Assembly: GCA_011043375.1 (NCBI GenBank) | Contig: DQYP01000224.1 | Span: 1 to 10,256 of the forward strand | From: Thermotogaceae bacterium | GTDB taxonomy: Bacteria; Thermotogota; Thermotogae; B21-G9; HyVt-16 | Direction: 5' to 3' | Length of the DNA: 10,256 bases | In this document: one piece after another, positions 1 through 6,942 of the stretch | Layout of the letters: every line of letters starts with the position of its first letter | Numbering within the stretch: position 1 is the first letter of the stretch | Translations under genes and position numbers: made by a program | The notes under the pieces: generated by a model | The model's database searches: none | Seen by the model: the letters and a program-made list of their open reading frames with translations, nothing else | Told to the model about the DNA's origin: nothing

Positions 1-201
1 CAGTGTAATTTTATCATAATTTAAAATAATTATCTTGGTAAGCTTACGAGAAACTTTTTTGATTCGAAAAATACGATCTACCAAAAGATTTGTTGTCAGG
101 GACTTTCAACATAGTAATGCAACAAAACTAATACCTGATTCAAATACTTTCTTTATCCACTGGTTTTTGTTCTTACAACAATCGTTATAAGTGTTGAAGT
201 T
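1..201. other. No intact gene; probable decayed 5' part of the FTR1 region
   Basis: No reading frame here is convincing on either strand. On the plus strand, the frame at positions 20-64 reads a short hydrophobic piece containing Leu-Arg-Glu (44-52). It faintly resembles the first REGLE helix of FTR1 permeases with the Gly-Leu-Glu part missing. Positions 139-201 are open in the same frame as the permease fragment and encode another hydrophobic stretch, closed upstream by a TGA at 136-138. Together these suggest the degraded front half of the permease gene, but the resemblance is too weak to assert. Confidence 0.3.
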
Positions 202-750
202 TTGGCTCTTGGTTATCACTTCTTGTTAAAATTTATGAGAAACATAGTGGTCTTCAGGGAAGGACTTGAAACTGTACTTTTTCTAACTCCGTTTGCAACC
301 CAGAATTTAGGTGGGACAATAGCAGGTTTGTTATTGGGTCTTACAAGTGCTTTGATCCTTGCATATCTGATTTACGGAATAGGTATGAAAATAAATCTAA
401 GAAAGTTCTTCTACTACAGTTCCATTCTGCTGGTATTTGTTGCAGCCGGACTGGCAGGATATGATACTCACGAACTTATAGAATGGGCAGAGGAAGAGGG
501 AATGCATCTTGGCTTCATCAAAGAATACGCCTATAACCTTGAAATATCAAAAGACAGTATATTTCACCATAAAGGTGCAATCGGCTCAATATTTGCAGTG
601 TTGTTTGGCTACTCAGTGAAAGTGGAATGGGCAAGGATAATAGTTCAGTTCGGATATTTAATTGTTGGGCTTTATTTGGTGTTAAAGGCGTACCGCAGAG
701 AACCTTCTTTAGCCTTGAAGAATATGAATAGGAATGACATGATATGTTGA
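202..750 (+). pseudogene. FTR1-family high-affinity iron permease, C-terminal half only
   Basis: FTR1/EfeU permeases carry iron across the inner membrane. They normally have about 270 residues, seven helices and two REGLE motifs, one in helix 1 and one in helix 4. This frame (TTG start, 182 codons) carries only one, R19-E-G-L-E23, followed by the second-half landmarks: a Gly-rich helix, an Asn-Leu-x-x-Phe-Phe turn, a helix ending Ala-Ala-Gly-Leu-Ala, a His-Glu dipeptide, and a closing Phe-Gly-Tyr before the last helix. From memory it lines up with the second half of E. coli EfeU. The first REGLE helix and two further helices are missing. No Shine-Dalgarno precedes the TTG, and the frame stays open upstream to 139, so the start is an artefact of truncation. 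A half permease would lack half of the proposed iron path. I call it a remnant. A functional half-size protein is possible but less likely. Confidence 0.72.
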
Positions 751-908
751 GATTTAACTTCTTTGGAATTTTTAGAGTCATACTTATGGTTATATTATGA
801 GTTGCGATAATGGTCACAACAGTATGGTTAATTAATCGAATGCGGTTTTCAATATGAAAGATCCCTGGACCCCTCAATGAAATACTTAACTATCATATAT
901 TTATGTGA
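744..908 (+). pseudogene. Possible decayed membrane-protein gene following the iron permease remnant
   Basis: An ATG at 744 overlaps the stop of the permease fragment, with AGGA at 730-733 ten bases upstream, as expected for the next gene of an iron-uptake operon. It starts MLRFNFFGIFRVIL and is strongly hydrophobic. In-frame TGA codons interrupt it at 798 and 855, and it ends at a third TGA at 906. The hydrophobic character continues past the first stop (about residues 19-36). This suggests a former membrane protein decayed by nonsense mutations. I cannot name the family. Chance hydrophobicity in AT-rich DNA is the main alternative. Confidence 0.28.
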
Positions 909-1057
909 AGGTTCCCTCTAATGTGGTTGCTGAGGCATTTTTGTATATATGCTTTTATGAGTTTGTAGTTTTTTCCTCTTTTTCTGTGTTTGGAATACAT
1001 AAGTTAACTATAGAAGGATGAATATGAATTTAGTTGTTAAATTTAAATCAAATTGGA
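909..1057. other. Intergenic stretch with no recognised gene
   Basis: Together with the decayed frame before it, this makes about 330 bases between the permease remnant and the promoter with no intact gene. A 15-codon frame at 1018-1065 runs through the promoter -10 element and is unlikely to be real. I see no tRNA, convincing intrinsic terminator or riboswitch. Only short repeats such as TTAACTAT (887-894 and 1004-1011) occur. Confidence 0.5.
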
Positions 1058-1066
1058 TGTTATAAT
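1058..1066 (+). promoter_or_regulatory. Extended -10 promoter element driving the operon
   Basis: TGTTATAAT is a perfect extended -10 (TGn plus TATAAT) for the housekeeping sigma factor. No good -35 lies at 17 bases. The nearest candidate, TTGTTA at 1034-1039, is 21 bases away, so the promoter would rely on the extended element. Initiation would fall near 1073, giving a leader of about 30 nt before the GTG at 1102. This is the last convincing promoter before the tightly packed genes downstream. Confidence 0.55.
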
Positions 1067-1087
1067 ATATTGGATAATCAAATATGC

Positions 1088-1093
1088 GAGGAG
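1088..1093 (+). promoter_or_regulatory. Ribosome binding site that fixes the start at GTG 1102
   Basis: GAGGAG lies 8 bases before GTG 1102. The in-frame ATG at 1084 has no Shine-Dalgarno and would place this motif inside the coding region, so the GTG is the better start. Confidence 0.7.
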
Positions 1094-1101
1094 TCGATTT
1101 A

Positions 1102-1572
1102 GTGCATAATACAAACCAATCCAAAATAATCCTCGGATTGTTTATTGGAGAAATAACTTTTATAATAGGGCTGTTGAGTACAGCACTTTATTTTGGTGTT
1201 TACTATGGTGCTTCATTCTTTCACGATCTGTTGGGATTGAATCTCTATTCTTCGAGATGGTTACTGAGCTTTTGTATTTTTCTAACGTTTTCAGGTCTTT
1301 TCATGCAGATATCTGTAATGAGAATAGCCTTGGGAGCCAAAGATTTCTTTTTCAGTATATTCAGCACATCTACAGCCGCCATCAGCTTGGGAATAGTGGT
1401 TTACAGAATCATGATTTTTGGATTCGACTGGATAGGCAGGGAACTATTTAAAAATCAGGCTTTGGCAAAGCACGAAGCTTTCAGTCTGCTTGGAATTTTT
1501 ACTCTCGTTTACACGTTTTTGTTTTTCGTTTATTCTGGTACATTAACCACCAGTATCAATAAAAGCGATTGA
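1102..1572 (+). CDS. Four-helix integral membrane protein of unknown function
   Basis: I do not recognise this 156-residue protein. It has four hydrophobic segments at about residues 9-36, 53-73, 82-106 and 127-147. The N-terminal tail is short and polar (HNTNQSK) and the C-terminal tail is short and hydrophilic. The charged loop between helices 3 and 4 contains Phe-Asp-Trp-Ile-Gly-Arg-Glu. There are no catalytic motifs, no cysteine pairs and no signal-peptide cleavage site, so it is expected in the inner membrane with both ends on the same side. It is the first gene after the promoter and ends 23 bases before aspS, so it is probably co-transcribed with it. Position alone does not show a role in translation. 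The GTG start is chosen for its GAGGAG site. Starting at ATG 1084 would add six residues. Confidence 0.72.
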   Translation: MHNTNQSKIILGLFIGEITFIIGLLSTALYFGVYYGASFFHDLLGLNLYSSRWLLSFCIFLTFSGLFMQISVMRIALGAKDFFFSIFSTSTAAISLGIVVYRIMIFGFDWIGRELFKNQALAKHEAFSLLGIFTLVYTFLFFVYSGTLTTSINKSD

Positions 1573-1582
1573 GATTAAATTT

Positions 1583-1588
1583 GGGAGG
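1583..1588 (+). promoter_or_regulatory. Ribosome binding site of aspS
   Basis: GGGAGG sits 7 bases before ATG 1596. It excludes the upstream in-frame ATG at 1569, which overlaps the preceding gene and would add nine residues not typical of AspRS N-termini. Confidence 0.75.
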
Positions 1589-1595
1589 TTTTTTA

Positions 1596-3356
1596 ATGCT
1601 AAAGAGGACTCACAACTGTGGAGAACTCCGAAAAGAAAATGTCGGCGAACGAGTGATCTTAAATGGATGGGTAGATAGAAGAAGAGATTTAGGAGGTATC
1701 ATATTCATAACCCTGAGAGATAGGTATGGATTAACGCAGATAGTTTTTAACCCAGGAACAGATGTTTATGAACTTGCCAAAAATCTTGGTGGTGAATATG
1801 TAATCGGTGTTGAAGGAATGGTTCGTGAAAGACCTGCAGATGCTACAAATCCATCGATGCCAACAGGAGAAATAGAAGTCTTGGCAGAAAAACTCGAGGT
1901 ATTCTCTTCTTCAAAAGTCACACCTATATACACCAACAGAGATGATGAGACTTCCGAAGAAATGCGACTCAAATACAGATATTTGGATCTCAGAAGACCA
2001 AATATGAAAGAAAATATAATAGTGAGACATAGAATTGCTCAAATTGTAAGAGATTATTTGAACTCCTTGGACTTCATTGAAATAGAGACACCTATACTTA
2101 CAAAAAGTACTCCCGAAGGGGCAAGAGATTTTTTGGTTCCATCGAGGTTGAAGAAGGGGAAGTTTTACGCTTTACCTCAATCACCACAGCTTTTCAAACA
2201 ACTCTTGATGATTGCAGGATTTGATAAATATTATCAATTAGCTCGCTGTTTCAGAGATGAAGATTTCAGAGCAGATAGGCAACCAGAATTCACTCAGATA
2301 GATGTAGAGATGTCCTTTGTCGATAGAGATGAAGTTTTAGAGGTAGCAGAAGGATTATTTGTCGAGATCTTCAAGAAAGTTTTAGGAGTAACCTTGAAAA
2401 CCCCCTTCAGAAGATATACTTACAACGATGTGATGGAAAGCTACGGTTCCGATAAACCAGATACAAGGTATGGTATGAAATTCGTGGAATTGAACGATAT
2501 CTTCGAAAAAACCGAATTTAGAGCCTTCAGAGAAGTTATTGAAAACTCAGGAGTTGTTAAAGGCTTTTTTGTGGATGAAATATACTCAAGAAAAGAGATA
2601 TCAAATTTTGAAAATTTAGCTAAATCATATGGATCCAAAGGACTTGCTTGGTTCAGATTTTCAAATGGTGAGGTTCATTCTCCAATATTGAAATTTCTAA
2701 AACCACTGAAAATTGAAGAATTGAAGAGAAAATTTGATATAGCTTCCGATGGAACAGTATTTGTGGTAGCGGATGATAGAAAAATAGTCAACACTTCATT
2801 AGGAGCCATAAGAAGTGAATTGATAAAGAAAAAGGGCAAAATTCAAGATAGTTTTGATGTTTTTTGGGTCATTGATTTTCCAATGTTCGAATGGGATGAA
2901 GAGGAGAATAGATTTGTTGCAGCTCATCATCCATTTACCATGCCATATTTATCGGACCTTGAAAGATACAAAGATGGAGATCTATCAAAAGTACGTGCAC
3001 AATCGTATGATTTAGTTATAAATGGTTATGAGATACTGAGCGGTAGTATAAGGATACACAAAAAAGAGATTCAAGAAAGAGTCTTTGATATACTTAAAAT
3101 AAGTAAAGAAGAAGCAAAGAAAAAATTTGGTTTTTTATTAGAGGCATTTGAATATGGAGCTCCTCCACATGGTGGCTTTGCTGTGGGATTTGACAGATTG
3201 GTTGCTATAATTAGAAATGTCGATTCCATACGCGATGTCATAGCGTTTCCTAAAACTGCTACTGGAGCTGACATAATGACGGGGGCACCATCCGAAGTTA
3301 ATAAACGTCAATTGGATGAGTTGGGAATAGAAGTAAAACTTAAGGGGGATACGTGA
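1596..3356 (+). CDS. aspS: Aspartyl-tRNA synthetase, bacterial type
   Basis: Class II synthetase that charges tRNA(Asp) with aspartate in the cytoplasm. Its 586 residues match the usual bacterial length. Order of domains: an OB-fold anticodon-binding domain (about 1-105, with GWVDRRRDLGG), the start of the catalytic core with motif 1 (about 161-184), the flipping-loop/substrate motif QSPQLFKQL (195-203), motif 2 (FRDEDFRADRQPEFTQ, 219-234), a GAD-type insertion (about 290-410), then AHHPFTMP (443-450), the NGYE region (476-) and motif 3 with the GFDR arginine (531-534). Leu32 in RRRDLGG matches discriminating enzymes such as E. coli AspRS. The non-discriminating Pseudomonas type has His at this place, so tRNA(Asp)-specific charging is inferred. 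Residues 479-483 read E-I-L-S-G where most relatives have more glycine. The stop is one base before the next ATG. Confidence 0.97.
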   Translation: MLKRTHNCGELRKENVGERVILNGWVDRRRDLGGIIFITLRDRYGLTQIVFNPGTDVYELAKNLGGEYVIGVEGMVRERPADATNPSMPTGEIEVLAEKLEVFSSSKVTPIYTNRDDETSEEMRLKYRYLDLRRPNMKENIIVRHRIAQIVRDYLNSLDFIEIETPILTKSTPEGARDFLVPSRLKKGKFYALPQSPQLFKQLLMIAGFDKYYQLARCFRDEDFRADRQPEFTQIDVEMSFVDRDEVLEVAEGLFVEIFKKVLGVTLKTPFRRYTYNDVMESYGSDKPDTRYGMKFVELNDIFEKTEFRAFREVIENSGVVKGFFVDEIYSRKEISNFENLAKSYGSKGLAWFRFSNGEVHSPILKFLKPLKIEELKRKFDIASDGTVFVVADDRKIVNTSLGAIRSELIKKKGKIQDSFDVFWVIDFPMFEWDEEENRFVAAHHPFTMPYLSDLERYKDGDLSKVRAQSYDLVINGYEILSGSIRIHKKEIQERVFDILKISKEEAKKKFGFLLEAFEYGAPPHGGFAVGFDRLVAIIRNVDSIRDVIAFPKTATGADIMTGAPSEVNKRQLDELGIEVKLKGDT

Positions 3357-3357
3357 T

Positions 3358-3696
3358 ATGAGTGAATACACTGAATTCTACACCGAGAAGGGATACTTGA
3401 TTGTCAGGGTAAAAGGAGATATAGATGCGTACCATTCCGGGGAATTCAAAAAAAATGTTAAAGAAAAAATAGGTAACATCAGTGGAGATGTAATTCTCGT
3501 CCTCGACGAAGTACCATATATCGACAGTGCAGGACTTGGAACATTGGTTTCGATCCTCAGGGATGTTAGAACCCAAGGAAGAGAATTATTCTTAGTTGGT
3601 TTGAAAAAAAACATAAGAAAGATTTTCGAGATGACAAGGTTAGACAGGGTATTTAAGATACATGAAAATATCGAGGAAATTGTTGGGGTGGAATAA
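3358..3696 (+). CDS. STAS-domain anti-sigma-factor antagonist (SpoIIAA/RsbV type)
   Basis: Single STAS domain of 112 residues, the normal size of SpoIIAA/RsbV. Family members bind an anti-sigma kinase when unphosphorylated and release a sigma factor. Phosphorylation of a conserved serine switches this off. That site is present as I55-D-S-A-G-L-G61, with Ser57 the expected phospho-acceptor. The fold order is recognisable: beta strands near 13-20 and 45-50, the helix after the DSAGLG loop, a strand at 75-80 and a final helix. It begins two bases after the aspS stop, with GGGGG at 3344-3348. I recall the T. maritima orthologue in the same position (TM1442), whose structure has been determined. 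No serine kinase or phosphatase gene is nearby, so its partner and target are unknown. Confidence 0.93.
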   Translation: MSEYTEFYTEKGYLIVRVKGDIDAYHSGEFKKNVKEKIGNISGDVILVLDEVPYIDSAGLGTLVSILRDVRTQGRELFLVGLKKNIRKIFEMTRLDRVFKIHENIEEIVGVE

Positions 3697-3698
3697 AG

Positions 3699-4379
3699 TT
3701 GAAACTGAAGATAGCTATAGATGGCCCGGCTGGAACGGGAAAGAGTACTGTTGCCAAAAAAATTGCTGAAATCCTCGAGATAGATTATCTCGACACAGGA
3801 GCTATGTATCGTGCTGTTGCAAAATTCTTTTTAGATAATAATATAGATCCCTGTGAAATCGACAATAACACTGTAGAAAAAATCTTCAAAGAGATTAATT
3901 TTGATTTCAAAAACAATTCATTGTACATGAATGGAAAAATTCTTAGTGATGAGATAAGAAGTCCAGAGGTTGGAAAAATAGTCTCAAAAGTTGCCAGTTT
4001 GGAAGCGATCAGAAAAAAATTAACTCTCATACAGAGAGAGTTAGCAAAAGGCAAAAGCATAGTGGTTGAAGGTAGAGATATAGGCACAGTTGTTCTCCCA
4101 GATGCTGAAGTGAAGATATTTCTTACAGCTTCTGCTGAAGAGAGGGCACGTCGTCGTTTAAAGGAGTTAATAGAAAAAGGCATAAATGTCTCATTCAAAG
4201 AAGTATTCGATGAAATTGTTCAAAGAGATAGAATCGATTCTACACGCAAAGTAGCTCCATTGAGAGCCGCTAAAGATGCAGTGATTATAGATACTGATGG
4301 TTTAACTGTTGAAGAGGTTGTCGAGAAGATTTTGGAAATTGTGAACAAAAAGATCAAGAAGGTTGAGAAACAACTATGA
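3699..4379 (+). CDS. cmk: Cytidylate kinase
   Basis: Transfers phosphate from ATP to CMP or dCMP, giving CDP/dCDP in pyrimidine salvage and mRNA turnover. Its 226 residues are typical. The P-loop is D8-G-P-A-G-T-G-K-S-T17. The CMP-site motif LDTGAMYRA is at 31-39, EGRDIGT at 124-130, a lid-like Arg-rich segment (ERARRR) at 148-153, and the conserved RDRIDSTR...APLRAAKDA block at 177-194. The start is TTG, supported by GGGGTGG at 3685-3691, seven bases upstream. It begins two bases after the STAS stop and overlaps ispH by four bases (ATGA), which favours translational coupling. The cmk-ispH-rpsA order also occurs in other bacteria, with ispH and rpsA sometimes fused. Confidence 0.97.
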   Translation: MKLKIAIDGPAGTGKSTVAKKIAEILEIDYLDTGAMYRAVAKFFLDNNIDPCEIDNNTVEKIFKEINFDFKNNSLYMNGKILSDEIRSPEVGKIVSKVASLEAIRKKLTLIQRELAKGKSIVVEGRDIGTVVLPDAEVKIFLTASAEERARRRLKELIEKGINVSFKEVFDEIVQRDRIDSTRKVAPLRAAKDAVIIDTDGLTVEEVVEKILEIVNKKIKKVEKQL

Positions 4380-5275
4380 AAATCACAGTGGCAAGTAATG
4401 TGGGGTTTTGCTTTGGAGTTAAAAAATCCATCGAGATTACGGAGAAAACGCTTGAAAAATATGGCAAATTGAGGAATGTTTACGTAACAGGAGATCTGGT
4501 TCACAATGAAAAAGTAATGGAGTATTTAATAAACAAAGGATTGAAGATACTCCATGTGGGTGAAAACAAGTTAACAGATATACCGGAAAATTCGGTTATA
4601 ATTATCAGAGCTCATGGATTACCACCGGATAAAATTAGTGATTTGAAGAGTAAATTCAACTTGGTCATAGATACGACGTGCCCAATAGTAAGAAAAATGT
4701 TTGAAGTGGCTAAGGATTTGCTTGAAGAAGGGAGAGTGTTATTTGTACTTGGAAATAAAAACCATCCCGAAATGGTGGCATTAAAGGGACACGTAAAGAA
4801 AGTATCTTTTTTTTCAAGCATCGACGAATTGAAAGAATTCTTGGATGAAAAATCGATCAACAAAGATGCAAAAATAGCTTTAATTTCACAAACCACAAAG
4901 GATTTACGAACCTTCTGTAAAGCTGCTTACATGCTCACAGAACGGTTTAAGGATCTGAAGATCGTAAAAACTATATGTGATTTTACTGTAGATAGAGAGA
5001 GAGAAGTGAAAAAACTTGCCATGGAGAGTGATTTGGTAATTGTAGTTGGAAGCAATAAAAGTTCCAACACGAGAAAATTATTCAACATTGCAAGGAAATT
5101 TACAAGTACTCTTTTTGTTTCTGGCAGTGCACAATTGAATGATTCCTTGGAGGATTTTGAAAATATTGCTATAGTAAGTGGTACATCAACACCAATCAAC
5201 CTGATCGAAGAGGTAGTTTCATTTATAAAAAACAAGTTTGGGGAGGTAGAAGTTTTATGGAGAAGTCAGATATAA
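4376..5275 (+). CDS. ispH: 4-Hydroxy-3-methylbut-2-enyl diphosphate reductase (IspH/LytB)
   Basis: Last enzyme of the MEP isoprenoid pathway. It reduces HMBPP to isopentenyl and dimethylallyl diphosphate using an iron-sulfur cluster. All three cluster cysteines are present: Cys12 (GFCFGV), Cys102 (TTCPIV) and Cys201 (TICDFT). The diphosphate-binding histidines are His43 (LVHNEK), His80 (RAHG) and His130 in H-P-E132, where the glutamate is the proton-relay residue. SQTT is at 171-174, and the SNKSSNT loop at 226-232 corresponds to the substrate-holding Ser-x-Asn motif. Length 299 is normal. The ATGA overlap with cmk and only a weak AAGG further upstream suggest coupled initiation. The 3' end overlaps rpsA by 19 bases in another frame. 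Its presence shows the organism makes isoprenoids by the MEP route. Confidence 0.97.
   Translation: MKITVASNVGFCFGVKKSIEITEKTLEKYGKLRNVYVTGDLVHNEKVMEYLINKGLKILHVGENKLTDIPENSVIIIRAHGLPPDKISDLKSKFNLVIDTTCPIVRKMFEVAKDLLEEGRVLFVLGNKNHPEMVALKGHVKKVSFFSSIDELKEFLDEKSINKDAKIALISQTTKDLRTFCKAAYMLTERFKDLKIVKTICDFTVDREREVKKLAMESDLVIVVGSNKSSNTRKLFNIARKFTSTLFVSGSAQLNDSLEDFENIAIVSGTSTPINLIEEVVSFIKNKFGEVEVLWRSQI
5240..5246 (+). promoter_or_regulatory. Ribosome binding site of rpsA inside the ispH coding end
   Basis: GGGGAGG lies 10 bases before ATG 5257 and is read as codons near the end of ispH. Ribosomes finishing ispH would pass over it, so rpsA translation may be coupled to ispH. Confidence 0.65.
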
Positions 5276-6939
5276 ACAACATGGAACAAGCTCTTGATTA
5301 CATCGAAAAATTATCCAAAATACCTGAAGTTGGTGAAGTGATTCAAGCCAAGGTAATACAAGTGGGGGATAATGAGGTAATAGTGGATATTGGGGGAAAA
5401 TTCGAAGGATTCATCAATTCGGAGCATCTTTTAAAGTCTCCAAAGAATTATAAGATTGGAGAGGAAATCACAGCAAGGGTCTCAAAGGTTTCGGAAGATG
5501 TTGGAAGAGTTTTGTTGACGGAAAAAGGTTACCATCTTTCAAAAACTCTGAAAAACATCGAAAGAATTTTTAATTCGGATCACCCAATAATTGAAGGAAA
5601 AGTGATCGGAAAAACCAAAGGTGGATACAAGGTTTTAATAGACAAGACAGTCGAGGGTTTTTTACCAGGGTCGCATGCCAATTTTAAAAGAGGCGAAAAT
5701 TACAAATCAAAAAAATATAAATTTATGATTATAGACTTCAAAAGAGGTAGAAGAGGCTACAATCTTGTACTTTCGAGAAAGGCCATATTTGAGAAAGAAT
5801 TAGAGGATTTCTTCAACAAAATTTCTGATGGAAGTATATTGGAGGGTGTGGTGGAGAATGTAAGAAACTTCGGTGTTTTTGTAAATCTCGGACCCATAAC
5901 GGGACTAATTCCTGCATCCGAAATATCTTGGGATCCAGAGATCAAACCCTTTGATGTGTGTAGAAGAGGCCAGAAAATAAAAGTAGTCGTTTTGAAAATC
6001 GACAAATCAAAGAGAAAAATTACACTCAGCTTGAAACGTCTCACGGTTGACCCATGGGAGAATGTAACTGAAAAGTATTCAGTAGGGGACATCGTGAGTG
6101 GGACAGTAAAGAAGATATTTCCCTTTGGTTTCACGGTGAAATTAGAGCCTGGAGTGGAGGGTTTAGTACACATATCGGAAGTTTTCTGGGGTTCCAAAAA
6201 GAGAGATATCAAAGAGGTAATCAACGAGAATCAAAATGTGAAAGTGGAAATATTGAGTATAAACCCAGAAGAGAGGAAGATTTCTCTGAGTTTCAAAAAG
6301 GCCCAAGGTGATCCATGGGACAAGATAGAAGAGAAATACAAAGTAGATGATATTGTAGAGGGAACAATTATTAGAATCCTTCCCACCGGTGTGATAGTGG
6401 AATTAGAAGATGGTGTAACTGGATTCGTTCATGTATCAGAGCTTTCTTGGAGTTTTGTAGACTCTGTGGACAACATAGTAAAAGAGGGCGAAAAAGTGAA
6501 AACAAAGATTTTATCTATAGAACCTGAAAAAAGAAAGATTGCTCTCAGTTTAAAACGTGCTCAACCTGATCCATGGGAAAGTTTGGTATCCGAATTGAAA
6601 GAAGGAAGTATAGTAAAAGGAAAAGTGATAAAAATCGGTGACAGGGGAGCTATAATCAACATCGAAAAATACAATGTTGATGCTTTCCTACCAATTTCAC
6701 AAATCTCCTTGGAAAGGATTACCAAGGTTGAAGAAGCATTGAAGAATGGCGATATTATCGAGGCAAAAATAATAAGACTTGTTTACAAGCCAGAGGAAGA
6801 TAAAAGAGACATGATAATCTCAATTAAACAACTCATGCTGGATAAAGAAAGAGAAGAATATAAAAAGTACATTCAGGAGCATTCTGGTGAGACCTTAACA
6901 CTTGGTGATATTCTTAAGAAAAAAGAGGAGAGTATTTAA
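5257..6939 (+). CDS. rpsA: Ribosomal protein S1 with six S1 repeats
   Basis: RNA-binding protein of the 30S subunit that helps mRNAs dock and unfold. Its 560 residues compare with 557 in E. coli S1. Six S1 (OB-fold) repeats can be placed at about 25-92, 108-175, 191-261, 276-348, 363-434 and 448-526. Repeats 3-5 are the most canonical, with G-F/V-x-V and GLVHISE-like motifs (GLIPASE, GLVHISE, GFVHVSE). Each of these three is followed by an Asp-Pro-Trp-Glu/Asp linker at 265-268, 352-355 and 438-441. Repeats 1 and 2 are divergent, as expected for ribosome-binding repeats, and repeat 6 is divergent too. The C-terminal tail is highly charged. The protein starts inside the end of ispH. In E. coli S1 represses its own mRNA, but no such element is visible here. 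Full length argues against the short S1-like proteins of many Firmicutes. Confidence 0.95.
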   Translation: MEKSDINNMEQALDYIEKLSKIPEVGEVIQAKVIQVGDNEVIVDIGGKFEGFINSEHLLKSPKNYKIGEEITARVSKVSEDVGRVLLTEKGYHLSKTLKNIERIFNSDHPIIEGKVIGKTKGGYKVLIDKTVEGFLPGSHANFKRGENYKSKKYKFMIIDFKRGRRGYNLVLSRKAIFEKELEDFFNKISDGSILEGVVENVRNFGVFVNLGPITGLIPASEISWDPEIKPFDVCRRGQKIKVVVLKIDKSKRKITLSLKRLTVDPWENVTEKYSVGDIVSGTVKKIFPFGFTVKLEPGVEGLVHISEVFWGSKKRDIKEVINENQNVKVEILSINPEERKISLSFKKAQGDPWDKIEEKYKVDDIVEGTIIRILPTGVIVELEDGVTGFVHVSELSWSFVDSVDNIVKEGEKVKTKILSIEPEKRKIALSLKRAQPDPWESLVSELKEGSIVKGKVIKIGDRGAIINIEKYNVDAFLPISQISLERITKVEEALKNGDIIEAKIIRLVYKPEEDKRDMIISIKQLMLDKEREEYKKYIQEHSGETLTLGDILKKKEESI

Positions 6940-6942
6940 TAC

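Noticed and set aside
518..877. 119-codon minus-strand reading frame across the permease remnant and the region after it
   Set aside because: It lies mostly antisense to the FTR1-like frame, has no recognisable domain and shows low-complexity Ser/Leu/Ile composition typical of antisense shadow frames.
1018..1065. 15-codon plus-strand mini-gene as a leader peptide
   Set aside because: It overlaps the extended -10 element, so it lies upstream of the predicted transcript start.
4807..4814. Run of eight T in ispH as a transcriptional slippage or terminator site
   Set aside because: No GC-rich stem precedes it, the frame is intact, and such runs are common in AT-rich genes.
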